Of a DNA stretch of 64,000 nucleotides, positions 44,189-53,019 are shown one piece after another. The position numbers and the translations under genes were made by a program. The stretch is from Pseudomonadota bacterium (lineage in GTDB: Bacteria; Pseudomonadota; Gammaproteobacteria; Steroidobacterales; Steroidobacteraceae): contig JADJBE010000008.1 in the NCBI GenBank assembly GCA_016703895.1, positions 62,001-126,000 of the forward strand, in the 5' to 3' direction. The notes under the pieces were generated by a model that had not been told where the DNA came from, made no database searches, and saw only the letters and a list, made by a program, of their open reading frames with translations. Each line of letters opens with the position of its first letter. The stretch's first letter is position 1.

Positions 44189-45352
44189 TCAAATGGTCTG
44201 TAGCGCGGCTGTCAGTAGATCGACGTGCTGCCGCTCCAGTGTGTACGGTGGCAACAGGCGTACGACCTGCGGGTCGCCGCTGGTGCCGGTCAGAATGTTC
44301 TGTGCCAGTAGCGCCGCCTGCACTTCCTTGGCGGGCCGGCTGGTCTTGAGGCCGAGCAAAAAGCCCGCGCCCTGCGAGCCGACCACCGGACCCACCACGC
44401 AAGTCTGGCGGATGTAGGCCGACACGTCCTTGACGTTGTCCAACAGTTTGCCTGATTCGATCGCCTCGACCACCGCTTCGACCACTGCGCAGGCCATCGG
44501 GCCGCCGCCGAAAGTGGTGCCGAGACCTTCCAGTTTGAGCGCCTGCGTGACTGCCGGGCTCATCAGCAACGCGGCCACGGGGAAGCCATTGCCGAGTGCT
44601 TTGGCGGTGGTGACCATATCGGGCCTGACGCCAAAGTAGTTAGCGCCGAACGGCTGGCCGGTGCGACCCATGCCGCACTGGACTTCATCGAGAATGAGTA
44701 GTGCACCGACGGCATCGCAGCGCTCGCGCAGCGCCTGCAGATACTCGGCGCCAAGATCGAAGGCGCCGCCGACACCTTGTACGGGCTCCGCAATCACGGC
44801 CGCCGTGTTGTCAGTGACGTGCTGTGCGATAGCGGCTGGATCAGCGCGTGGGATCCAGCTGACGTCAAATGGCGCGCGGGGCAGGTGATACCACTTGGCG
44901 GCGGCGCCCCAGGTAGTAGCGGCTGCGGCGTCGGTGCGGCCATGAAAGCTATGTTCGATCGCGGCGATATGCGTGCGGCCCGCGCGCATCTTGAACGCCA
45001 TCTTGAAGGCGTTTTCATTGGCTTCTGCACCCGAGTTGATAAAGAACACGCTGTCGAGCGGTAGCTGCGCAAACTGCAGCAGTCGCTGCGCGGCACGCGC
45101 TCGCACCTCCATCGCGACAGCGTTGCTCTGAAAGGCGGCGCTGCCGGCCTGCTGCGTAAGCGCCTGTAGCCAGCCGCGATGGCCGTAGCCGAGTGCCGCG
45201 ACGGCATGGCCACCATAGAGATCGAGCACACGGCGACCATCGCGGGTGTGCAACCACACGCCGTCCGCGCGCGTGACTTCGAGCGGATATTGGGAGTAAA
45301 CCGGCGCCAGCCCATCGGCGGGCGAGAGGTTAGTGTCAATGACGGCGTTCAT
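44189..45352 (-). CDS. argD: Acetylornithine-type aminotransferase (ArgD)
   Basis: The 387-residue class III aminotransferase converts N-acylglutamate semialdehyde to N-acylornithine. It has the phosphate-binding FFINSGAEANENAFK (about residues 98-112), LILDEVQCGMGRTG (with its Asp, about 212-225) and the PLP-Lys in TTAKALGNGFPVA (about 240-252). Length is slightly short of the usual 400. It is preceded by argC with a 42-bp gap, the widest inside the operon, and followed by argF' after 10 bp. Confidence 0.93.
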   Translation of the reverse strand: MNAVIDTNLSPADGLAPVYSQYPLEVTRADGVWLHTRDGRRVLDLYGGHAVAALGYGHRGWLQALTQQAGSAAFQSNAVAMEVRARAAQRLLQFAQLPLDSVFFINSGAEANENAFKMAFKMRAGRTHIAAIEHSFHGRTDAAAATTWGAAAKWYHLPRAPFDVSWIPRADPAAIAQHVTDNTAAVIAEPVQGVGGAFDLGAEYLQALRERCDAVGALLILDEVQCGMGRTGQPFGANYFGVRPDMVTTAKALGNGFPVAALLMSPAVTQALKLEGLGTTFGGGPMACAVVEAVVEAIESGKLLDNVKDVSAYIRQTCVVGPVVGSQGAGFLLGLKTSRPAKEVQAALLAQNILTGTSGDPQVVRLLPPYTLERQHVDLLTAALQTI

Positions 45353-45394
45353 GGCTGTGCATTTCTTGCTTGGCTTGAGTTGGTAGAATTGACA

Positions 45395-46456
45395 TCAGGT
45401 CCAGCCCGCAGCCGGTGCGGTGAGTCCGGTCGTCTCAGGCAGCGAAAACAGTCGGTTCATCCACTGAACTGCGCCGCCCGCCGCGCCCTTGTTGAGATTG
45501 TCGACGACGCTCATAACGGCGACGGTGCGACCATTGGCGCTGGCCGACAGATGCGCATAGTTGCTGGCGACAATATCCTTCATGCGCGGTGCCGTATCGA
45601 GTACCCGCACGAATGGTGCGTGTTGATAGTAGTCGCGCAGCATTCCGATCACCTGCTTGGCATCGCGCGGTGACTTGAGCGTCGCCTGCACCGTAGCGTG
45701 AATGCCGCGCGCAAACGGACCTGAATGCGGTACGAACGCAAAGTCCGCGCTGACACCGCTCGCCGCTGCGGCACAGGCGGTGATCTCCGGGATGTGTCGG
45801 TGCACGAGCGCGTTGTAGGAGTACAGGTCGCTGTGTCGCAGCGGATGGTGTGTGCTCTCGGTCGCCTTGCGCCCTGAGCCGGTGCTACCGGTGACCGCGG
45901 CGACGAATAACGTCGGCTCCACCCAGCCCGACGCTAACAACGGGACGCTGGCAAGCAGGGTTGCGGTCGAGAAGCAGCCGGGATGACCGATGTGCTGCGT
46001 TGACGGCTTGCCCAGGTGCTCTGGCACCGCGCAACTGAACTGCGCTAGCCGTGCGGGAGCGCCGTGGGGGTGTTTGTAGACCGCTTCATAGGCCGCCGCC
46101 GTCGAATAGCGGAAATCTGCCGAGATATCGACGACTCGCGGGCGCGTGCCGGCGGTCTCGGCGCGCGTCAGCAGGCTATCGATGAGCGCTGCGGACGCAC
46201 CATGCGGCGCTGCCGAGAACAGTGCCGACTGCGGCAGCGTGCCGACCAGCTGCGCGATCTCGACCTGCGACTTGAACGTCGCGCCGTCCAACACGGCGGC
46301 GAGATGCGGAAAGGCTTTGCCGATCGATTCGCCAGGTTGGCTGTCGGACAGCACACCGGCCAGCTCGAACTGCGGATGGCCCGCAATCAGGCGCAACAAC
46401 TCGCCCGACACATAGCCCGTGCCGCCGAGAACAATTGCGGGGATGCGCTGCGTCAT
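45395..46456 (-). CDS. argC: N-acylglutamyl-phosphate reductase (ArgC)
   Basis: The 353-residue reductase has the N-terminal cofactor motif GGTGYVSGELLRL (about residues 11-23), the catalytic Cys in GHPGCFSTATLL (about 156-167) and the GSTGSGRKATEST segment. Its C-terminus matches the long ArgC form. The start overlaps the stop of the DUF1611-like gene by 4 bp (ATGA), so the two are translationally coupled. That places the unknown protein firmly inside the arginine operon. Confidence 0.95.
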   Translation of the reverse strand: MTQRIPAIVLGGTGYVSGELLRLIAGHPQFELAGVLSDSQPGESIGKAFPHLAAVLDGATFKSQVEIAQLVGTLPQSALFSAAPHGASAALIDSLLTRAETAGTRPRVVDISADFRYSTAAAYEAVYKHPHGAPARLAQFSCAVPEHLGKPSTQHIGHPGCFSTATLLASVPLLASGWVEPTLFVAAVTGSTGSGRKATESTHHPLRHSDLYSYNALVHRHIPEITACAAAASGVSADFAFVPHSGPFARGIHATVQATLKSPRDAKQVIGMLRDYYQHAPFVRVLDTAPRMKDIVASNYAHLSASANGRTVAVMSVVDNLNKGAAGGAVQWMNRLFSLPETTGLTAPAAGWT

Positions 46457-47539
46457 TCGCTGTTGCCCGACTCGACCGGTTTAGCCCGCGTCAGCTTGAG
46501 TGCGTCGATCACCGCGTCGCCGAGTGCGGCGCCGGCTGCGAGCGCGTTGAACGCGCGCACTTTGAGCTGCTCCTCGATAATCTGCACGCCCACTGCGTTG
46601 TCCGTGGCTGGCCCCGTGACGACGATGGGTTCGATCTTGAAGCGTTCGCGCAGGATATCCACGCCGCCATAGGCCGCCACCGGGTCATTGGCTGACAGCA
46701 CGACTCCCGTCAGCGCCGCACGAATATCCTCACAGGCGAGAATCGAATCGACTCCATATGTGCCTAACAAGCCGTCGCCCAGTTCGAACACAATGACGTC
46801 CGGCCGCTTGTCCGACAACTCCGAGATCATCGTGCGGGTCAGTGCAGGGCCGACTGCGCGAGTGGTCGAGACCACGCCGAAATCAGTAAATATAAGCGTG
46901 TTGCGCGCGCCGGCATCCTCGAACGCGAGGATGTCCCGGCGCAGTGACACACCAGTGGCCTTGAAAGCATCGATCAGCAGACCGCGATGCCGCATACGGC
47001 TGATGATGGCCGCCGCCGCCGCCGTCTTACCCGCCTCCATGCAGGTGCCGGCCAGGGCCAGTACTGGCACGCCATGCGTCTCGAGTTTGGCGGCCTGGTC
47101 TAGCTGCCGATAACCCACACGTGCCGGCACACCGATGCGTTCGCCAAGATAAGGGAACTGCAGGACGCCGCCGATGACGCGACAGTCGAACGGCTTGCCC
47201 TTGTCGGGATTCACCGAGTCGCAGATACCCAGCACGCCGCCGATATTGAGCATCTGAATGACGTCGCCTGCCTTGACGCTCTTCGGCACATGACCGGAGT
47301 ACCCAAACAGCGCGTTACGATGTCCTAACGCGCCCACGACAATGTCGCCCTTGACGCACTTGGCCATCCGACCGCTAGTCAGTTCGATCGCGTTGTAGTT
47401 GGACTTATTAGTGAGGATCTCGACCACGACTACCACGCCTTCCCTCGGCGGGAATGCTGTCGGTTGCAACGCGCACTTCGTTGCCGAGCCCACAGGCCTG
47501 GGTGACGGAGGCAACTTTATCGACGATCACGGTTCGCAT
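46453..47539 (-). CDS. P-loop DUF1611/DgcN-like protein in the arginine operon, with one-base frameshift
   Basis: The product has an N-terminal beta-rich domain of about 150 residues that I do not recognise (GDIVVGALGHRNALFGYSG, GVLGICDSVNPDKGKPFDC). A P-loop domain follows: AGTCMEAGKTAAAAAI then DAFKATG, a pattern matching the GT-x-C-xx-GK and F-x-ATG blocks of DUF1611. That family includes DgcN, described as a glutamate N-acetyltransferase. The best start is the ATG at 47539 (MRTVIVDKVASVTQ). Its frame meets the main one if a base is dropped from CCC at 47442-47444. The gene follows argG by 12 bp and overlaps argC by 4 bp. Family assignment is by motif only. Confidence 0.55.
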
Positions 47540-47551
47540 GCGTTGAGTACC

Positions 47552-48777
47552 TTATTGACGGCCAGCACGCGCATGGAACATGCCCGTGAGCGAGACGATC
47601 TTGGAAAATCCGAGCGCGTCAGCCGGTGTCCATTCGCCCGCCGCCTCGCCGTAGACGCCTTTCGAGGCCGTCATCAACGAGTGTACCGAGTCGACGCCGT
47701 CGACGAACAGGCTGCCGGGGCGGAAGGTCACGTGCACGGTGCCGGTGACACGCTCCTGGGATGAGACTAACAGCGCCTCGATGTCGCGGCATACCGGATC
47801 GAGTAACTGGCCTTCGTGCACCCAGTCGCCATAAGGCCCGGCGAGCGATTCCTTGATGCGCTGCTGGCGCCCGGTGAGCACCAGCTTCTCGAGCTCGCGG
47901 TGCGCCACTAACAAGGTCTCGGCAGCGGGCGCTTCGAAGGCCACGCGGCCTTTGGTGCCGATGATGGTGTCGCCCAGATGGATCCCGCGACCAATGCCGT
48001 ACGGTGCGGCCAACGCTTCAAGCTGCTCTATCACAGCGACCGGTGACAGCTGCACGCCGTCGACGCCGACGGGCCGGCCCTTGTCGAACTGAATACTGTG
48101 TTGCGTGGCGGCGCGTGGTTTGCTGAACGCGTCTTTGGACAACACCCAGGCGCTGTCGGGGATGCTACCAGTGGAGGTGAGCGTTTCCTTGCCGCCGATC
48201 GTTACACCCCACAGGCCGCGGTTGACGGAGTACGCAGCGCCGTAGGGTGGCACCGGCAGTTTGCGCGCTTCGAGAAATTCGAGCTCCTGCTGCCTGCTGA
48301 ACGCGTGGTCGCGCACCGGTGCGATCACTTCCAGCTCCGGCGCTAGCGTGCGCAGCGCAACTTCGAAGCGCACTTGGTCGTTGCCGGCTGCAGTACAGCC
48401 ATGAGCAATCGAGTTCGTGCCGAGTTTGCGCGCCATGTGGGCAATCGTCTGGGCCTGCATCACCCGCTCCGCGCCGACGCACAAAGGATAGAGCTGACCA
48501 CGACGGACGTTGCCCATAATCAGGTACTGCAGCACCTGCTCGAAGTAAGCGGCGCGCGCGTCGATCTGATGATGCGCTACCGCGCCCAAGGCGATCGCTC
48601 GCTCCTCAAGCTGTTTGGCCGCCGCGGCATCAATGCCACCGGTGTCGACCGTCACTGTGATGATGGGTCGACCGTGTTGCTCGGCGAGCCACGGCACGAG
48701 AAAAGAGGTGTCGAGACCGCCGGAACAGGCGAGCACGATAGGCTGGACGCCCCTTGGGGAGCTTTGTTAGTCGTCAT
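47552..48777 (-). CDS. argG: Argininosuccinate synthase (ArgG), with a probable one-base deletion near its start
   Basis: This enzyme condenses citrulline and aspartate using ATP. It has the PP-motif CSGGLDTS, the TVDTGG strand, GCTAAGNDQVRFE and ASKGVYGEAAGEW near the end. About 400 residues. The continuous frame opens only at a GTG at 48736, immediately before the PP-loop and too short for the family. An ATG at 48777, seven bases after argR, gives MTTNKAPQ and joins the main frame if one base is added to the CCCC/GGGG runs at 48750-48760. The start is therefore placed at 48777. Confidence 0.9.
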
Positions 48778-48784
48778 GTTGAAC

Positions 48785-49255
48785 TCAGACTCGGAAGATT
48801 CGGTTGAGACGCTCGACCAGCCGCACTTGCGCATTGCCATCGGCGGTGGCGAGGAACAGAGTGTCGTCGCCCGATACGGTGCCCACGACCTCCGGCCATT
48901 CGCTCTTGTCGATGGCAGCCGCCACGCTCTGCGCGGCACCGACCGTGCATTTCACGACGGTGAGCGACGGACCCGCCGTGCGCACGTCGCGCACGAACTG
49001 CGCCAAGGCGCCGAAGTCGTCCCGCGTATGCCCAGCAGTGTCCGCATCGCCCGGCAGCACATAGCGATCGCTGGCTTTCAACGCACCTAGCTCGCGCAGA
49101 TCACGGCTGATCGACGATTGCGTGACGGCATGGCCCTCACGCTGCAACAGTCGCGCGAGCTCCGCCTGCTTGCGCACTGGCGCCTGGCGCAACAGGCGCA
49201 CGATGGCCGAGCGCCGGGTTTCACGGTGATGGTCGTTCAGCATGATGATTGGCAT
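48785..49255 (-). CDS. argR: Arginine repressor ArgR
   Basis: The 156-residue hexameric repressor has an N-terminal winged helix with TQSSISRDLRELGALK (about residues 45-60) and a C-terminal oligomerisation domain that binds arginine. The ending EVVGTVSGDDTLFLAT includes the conserved GDDT arginine-binding residues. It is the first gene of the arginine operon and precedes argG by 7 bp. Two ARG-box-like palindromes lie directly upstream, which suggests the whole operon is auto-repressed. Confidence 0.95.
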   Translation of the reverse strand: MPIIMLNDHHRETRRSAIVRLLRQAPVRKQAELARLLQREGHAVTQSSISRDLRELGALKASDRYVLPGDADTAGHTRDDFGALAQFVRDVRTAGPSLTVVKCTVGAAQSVAAAIDKSEWPEVVGTVSGDDTLFLATADGNAQVRLVERLNRIFRV

Positions 49256-49258
49256 GGG

Positions 49259-49294
49259 TGCATAATATCCTATTATCTTTGCATAAAAATGCGA
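49259..49294. promoter_or_regulatory. Pair of ARG-box-like operators upstream of argR
   Basis: A core palindrome GCATAAAAATGC (49281-49292) is perfect and sits in an ARG-box-like TTGCATAAAAATGCGA. A weaker half-matching box (TGCATAATATCCTATTAT, 49259-49276) lies next to it, three bases away as in ArgR-controlled promoters. The pair begins four bases before the argR start codon. Binding is inferred from resemblance to the E. coli consensus. Confidence 0.75.
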
Positions 49295-49335
49295 AGCCCG
49301 TCAAATAGGGGCTTTTTTTGGCTTTTGACGGCCTA
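49294..49335. terminator. Hairpin with T-run between argR and the b561-like gene
   Basis: Two overlapping structures are visible. AGCCC..GGGGCT around 49294-49313 followed by seven T on the plus strand looks like a Rho-independent terminator. CCGTCAAA..TTTGACGG pairs 49298-49305 with 49324-49331 and could form in either direction. The leftward b561-like gene ends just before it, so it probably separates that unit from argR. Confidence 0.55.
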
Positions 49336-49357
49336 ATTATGCTGTTTCCGCATAAAG

Positions 49358-49840
49358 CTAGCGCTGTGAGTTGCGCGTATACCAAACATGGACAAAGTAC
49401 GGCACGACCCAGCCAAGGCCAATAACCCAGTGCGCCAGCGAGGTCCACTCGCGCCACTGTGTGCTGCCGATATAGTAGAGCGCGACTCCCGTGAGCGTGA
49501 GCCACGCGACGCCGCCGAACAGCCAGCCCCCGGAGGTTCGACGGATCTTGGCACGCCAGCCGCCCAAAACATGGCCCGGCCACAGCACGCCGAACATCCA
49601 GGCGGCCGCGACTGCAAAGATGCCATGGGCGACTAGCCAGTATTGCTGCTGTGGATGGATGTTCTCGAAGCCGAACTGATCAACGCTGCGGATAAAGTAG
49701 TGATACAGCAACCATACGGCACCGGTTAGCCACACACCCAGCGCAATGACGTACAGCGTGGTGCGTCGGCGCGCTGCGATCACCCCGACCCGCGATCGGC
49801 TTTTGCCCGGCTTCAAATTTTGCCTCCCAGCGTGCGCCAA
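49358..49840 (-). CDS. Small four-helix membrane protein, cytochrome b561-like
   Basis: The 160-residue protein has about four hydrophobic segments (residues 30-48, 66-84, 103-122, 133-150) with His residues in or near them (AHGIF, LAHWVIGLG, FVHVWY). This suggests a heme-b binding membrane subunit in the b561/DUF4405 manner, though I cannot assign the family firmly. Its start overlaps the end of apbE by 28 bp, so the pair is co-expressed. A membrane redox partner for flavinylated proteins is a reasonable guess. Confidence 0.65.
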   Translation of the reverse strand: MAHAGRQNLKPGKSRSRVGVIAARRRTTLYVIALGVWLTGAVWLLYHYFIRSVDQFGFENIHPQQQYWLVAHGIFAVAAAWMFGVLWPGHVLGGWRAKIRRTSGGWLFGGVAWLTLTGVALYYIGSTQWREWTSLAHWVIGLGWVVPYFVHVWYTRNSQR

Positions 49841-50745
49841 CCCTCGTGGTGACCATGCAGCCGGCGATCATACAGATAGGCGGTTGCGTCGTACCGCTGT
49901 AGCACTGCTGCAGCGCCGTCGGCGTCGATCAAAACAATCTTGGTGAGCGCATCCGCGATCACGCAGCGCGGTGCGACGACCGCGACGAACCGCCCGGTGC
50001 GAAGCGTGTGGCGCTCGCGCCCGTGAATGTAGGGGCTTGATGCCGCGATCTGATTTTCTTTTGGAGCGGGCGTACCGCTGCTGGCCAGACTCGCATTCGC
50101 CAGCTCAACGGTGGGTAGTTGAGCCGCGGGATGGTCGGGCACACTGAGCATCACCCGATCGCGCCAAGCTCCAGCCACGCGGAGGTCTCCGCCGGCATTG
50201 ATCCGGCACCGCAACGAGTCACGCTGCACGATCTCGGTTGCCTGATCGACGGCATAACCCTTGGCAATTCCGCCGACGTCAATCCACAACGGCCGCCTGA
50301 AACGAATCAACGGCGGCGCCAGTAGTTCGATGTCCTGCCACGACGCCAGTGGGTCGGGTGCGGGCGCAAGGGACGGGCGAGGCAGTAGACCCTGCGCGAC
50401 TAATTGGTTAGCGACAGTTATGTCGAACAAGCCGGCCGATGCAGCGGCGATCTCGAGCGCAAGTCGAATTACCTCATAGGTGTGGTCGCTGACCCGCACT
50501 GGTGTGATGGCAGCCTCGCGGTTCAAACGGCTGATGTCGCTAGTCGGTAGATGGAAGCTCAGCAGCGAATGCAGGTTGGCGACCGCTGCAAATGCTGCCT
50601 CCACGCGTTCGTGGGCCAACTCGCGGTCGTCGGCCGACACCATGACCTGTACAAAGGTCCCGAGCAGCGGGCGCGACCGTTCTACTGTGCCGCTCTTGGT
50701 CACATCAAGTTCCAACACGGGACAGGCTAGCGCTGCCAATGGCAT
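49813..50745 (-). CDS. apbE: ApbE, FAD:protein FMN transferase
   Basis: The 310-residue enzyme attaches FMN covalently to Thr or Ser of target flavoproteins in the periplasm. Family blocks are RPLLGTFVQVM (about residues 24-34), the FDITVANQLVAQGLLP region, LWIDVGGIAKGYAVDQA (about 152-168) and INAGGDLRVAG (about 182-192). The C-terminal ADALTKIVLI Mg/FAD site is present. No strong signal peptide is seen. A likely FMN-bind partner lies at 52475-52999. Confidence 0.9.
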   Translation of the reverse strand: MPLAALACPVLELDVTKSGTVERSRPLLGTFVQVMVSADDRELAHERVEAAFAAVANLHSLLSFHLPTSDISRLNREAAITPVRVSDHTYEVIRLALEIAAASAGLFDITVANQLVAQGLLPRPSLAPAPDPLASWQDIELLAPPLIRFRRPLWIDVGGIAKGYAVDQATEIVQRDSLRCRINAGGDLRVAGAWRDRVMLSVPDHPAAQLPTVELANASLASSGTPAPKENQIAASSPYIHGRERHTLRTGRFVAVVAPRCVIADALTKIVLIDADGAAAVLQRYDATAYLYDRRLHGHHEGWRTLGGKI

Positions 50746-50771
50746 AGTGTCGACTCGTGATCATTATCTGT

Positions 50772-50797
50772 ATTCCGTCCAAGTATTCCGTCCAAGG
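50772..50797. repeat. Perfect tandem 13-bp duplication overlapping a ribosome binding site
   Basis: TATTCCGTCCAAG occurs twice back to back (50772-50784 and 50785-50797). The last AAG of the second copy forms the AAGGAG ribosome binding site of the gene at 50808, so the duplication sits in the 5' leader of that gene. This is a recent slip event or a leader feature. Its effect on translation is not known. Confidence 0.9.
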
Positions 50798-50807
50798 AGC
50801 CTAGTCA

Positions 50808-51157
50808 TGGCCAATCCCCAAGCCAAGCCCGAGACCAAGCGGCAGACATTCACCTCAGAAGCGATCCCATCGGATGTCAAATCCGGGGTGTTCCTGGGCA
50901 ATCCACAGATCGACAACCTGGTCTCGTGTGTCGTCGCCATGGGCGCTGAACTTTGGACAACCAAACGTCGCCTGAAAGTGGTGGAGGCAGTCGCCAAGGG
51001 CGGGCGTCACGGCCGACATGGTCGAGAAGTACCAGCCTTCGACCAGGAGCTCGCCGCCTGGGAAGCGGACCGCGATCGCTTCATCAGTCTGACCCTGGGT
51101 TCGCTGGGCAATGACGGCACGCGCGGCTTCGGCGCCGACTTTCCGCCTCGCGACTAA
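50808..51157 (+). CDS. Hypothetical protein of unknown function
   Basis: The 116-residue protein starts at the ATG at 50808, with AAGGAG eight bases upstream; a longer frame back to 50480 would run through apbE. I do not recognise the family. It has no signal or membrane segment. The middle (IDNLVSCVVAMGAELWTTKRRLKVVEAVAKG) is likely helical and the end is Asp/Gly-rich. It precedes the methyltransferase gene by 51 bp. It could be its cytoplasmic partner, which is only a guess from position. Confidence 0.65.
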
Positions 51158-51208
51158 TAGCAAACGAACTTAGCCAACCGAACGCAGCGAATCCTAGGAG
51201 ATCACATC

Positions 51209-52417
51209 ATGATCGGTCGTCGAACATTTTTTGGAGCCGCCACGGCATCCGTCGCATTGGGTGGTCTGTTGTCGGGCGAGGCCGCCGCTGCTGCCGCGCA
51301 AGCCAAGGCAATGGCGTCAACTTTGGGCGCTAACGACTATGAGCCCCGCGGTGCGATCGGGCGGCTCGAGCGTTTCGGCCGCTTGGATCTCGAGAGCCAG
51401 CAGGATTTCACGCAGGGCTTTCGGGTCATGCACGGCAAGCAGATCCGCGCGGCCTCCAATAGCGCGTTCGAGCGGGTCTTGGCGAAGAATGGCATCGAAC
51501 CCACTGCGTTGCTGACCAAAGAGGAAATGATCGCGCTCGTCGAGAACGAGCCCGCCATCAATATTTCATCGAAGGCCTGGTTGGCCAATCAGCAGGTCAC
51601 GTGGCGGACACTGCAAGACCACTACCACCAGTACGCGGATCAGTATCTGTCGGAAATGGAAGCGGCAGACCGGCTCGGGCCCGGTGCTCTCGAGTTGAAT
51701 CCGACGCTGGCGATTCCGGACTATGCGCGGCACGAAATCCACATTCAGCCCGGTGGCTACGTGGGCGATCCGTTTGCCGGCCACATGTACCATGCTGGTA
51801 CTAACAGCTTCTACCTGGGCAATATTGGTCACAACGAGCAGGACCAGATTCACAAGTCCACTGCGGCGCGGATCCCGCTGCCCGCGGACGGCAAGGTCAA
51901 GCGCATCCTTGACATGGGCTGTGGCGTGGGGCAAATGACGGTCGCCATGAAGGAGCGTTTTCCGGATGCCGAAGTGTGGGGCATCGACGCTGGCGGCCCG
52001 ATGGTTCGCTACTCGCATATGCGCGCCTGTGACCTGGGTATCGGTGCCAACTTTGCGCAACGTCTCGCTGAAGACACCCAGTTCCCGGACGGCTATTTCG
52101 ACATCGTCACTAGTTACATCATTCACCATGAGTTGCCGGCCGCGATCACGCGGGCGGTGCTGGTCGAAGCCGAACGCCTGACGCGCCCGGGCGGCGTGTA
52201 CTACCCCGTGGATTTCAATAGCGGTGGGACCAAGTCGACGGCGCGTAGCATGTACGGACGCTGGTGGGACCATCGCTGGAACAACGAGGTCTGGAGCTTC
52301 GAGTATCACAGCCTCGATTTCACGCAGGAAATCGCCAACCGTGCGTTCACGATCGTGAAGGACACGCCGCCGGCCCTGCCAGGCTTCGGCGCGCGGCACG
52401 CGATTCGCAAGGCCTAA
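51209..52417 (+). CDS. SAM-dependent methyltransferase with a Tat-like signal
   Basis: The 402-residue protein begins IGRRTFFGAATASVALGGLL, a twin-arginine-like signal. After an unassigned helical region (about 45-225), a class I methyltransferase domain follows: motif I ILDMGCGVGQM (about 233-243), acidic motif II VWGIDAGG, YFDIVTSYIIHHE (motif IV) and RPGGVYYPVDF (motif VI). An exported methyltransferase is exceptional because SAM is not present in the periplasm. Either the RR sequence is not a functional signal or the protein is exported with bound cofactor. It has the same direction as the flanking small gene and the FMN-bind gene. Confidence 0.82.
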   Translation: MIGRRTFFGAATASVALGGLLSGEAAAAAAQAKAMASTLGANDYEPRGAIGRLERFGRLDLESQQDFTQGFRVMHGKQIRAASNSAFERVLAKNGIEPTALLTKEEMIALVENEPAINISSKAWLANQQVTWRTLQDHYHQYADQYLSEMEAADRLGPGALELNPTLAIPDYARHEIHIQPGGYVGDPFAGHMYHAGTNSFYLGNIGHNEQDQIHKSTAARIPLPADGKVKRILDMGCGVGQMTVAMKERFPDAEVWGIDAGGPMVRYSHMRACDLGIGANFAQRLAEDTQFPDGYFDIVTSYIIHHELPAAITRAVLVEAERLTRPGGVYYPVDFNSGGTKSTARSMYGRWWDHRWNNEVWSFEYHSLDFTQEIANRAFTIVKDTPPALPGFGARHAIRKA

Positions 52418-52474
52418 GCTGGACGTCGCGCTGGTATTCATCGTTGAGCGGCGCGGCTAAAGCGTCCGCTAACT

Positions 52475-52999
52475 GTGTATTCACGCTTCCTGTTGGTGCC
52501 GGCCGCGGCGGCTATCGCGATCAGCCAGCCGGCCGTTGGCATGGACGTGCAGACGCTGGACGCCGCGCAGCAGCGGTTGTTTCCGGGCGCCACGCTGATC
52601 CCGTCCGACTTCATCCTCAGTCCGGCGGCTGTTGAGCGGCTTAAACTCGTCTACCAAGTGCCAGTGATGCGGCCAGCCGTCAAAGCCTGGCGGGTGGCAA
52701 GTGGTGGCTGGCTGTTCCTCGATCAAGTTTACGGTCTCAACGACATTGTTACCTACCTGGTTGCCGTTGATGCAGCAGGTGCTGTTAGTGGCATCGAGAT
52801 CCTCGTCTGTGCAGAGGGGTACTGCGGTACGACCGTACCGGAGTGGCGAGCTCAGTTTGTTGGCATCACGCACGGCAAGTGGGAGCCGAGCGAGGCGGTA
52901 ACCAGCATCTCGGGGTTGTCGCTGTCGAGTACGCATATCGCCGAGGGCGTGAAGAAGATACTGGCGGTTCACTCAAGGTATCTGCCGACTGCGAACTAG
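52475..52999 (+). CDS. Exported FMN-binding domain protein
   Basis: The 174-residue protein (GTG start at 52475) has a signal peptide ending around residue 22 and an FMN-bind-like domain. The C-terminal motif SGLSLSSTHIAEGVKKIL corresponds to the flavinylation motif SGAT-S; the attachment position here is Ser149 instead of the usual Thr. A CAEGYCG motif lies at residues 112-118. Proximity to apbE suggests that it receives covalent FMN in the periplasm and takes part in extracytoplasmic electron transfer. The family assignment rests on the C-terminal motif. Confidence 0.68.
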   Translation: MYSRFLLVPAAAAIAISQPAVGMDVQTLDAAQQRLFPGATLIPSDFILSPAAVERLKLVYQVPVMRPAVKAWRVASGGWLFLDQVYGLNDIVTYLVAVDAAGAVSGIEILVCAEGYCGTTVPEWRAQFVGITHGKWEPSEAVTSISGLSLSSTHIAEGVKKILAVHSRYLPTAN

Positions 53000-53019
53000 C
53001 GTTGGCAAGCGAGGAGAAT

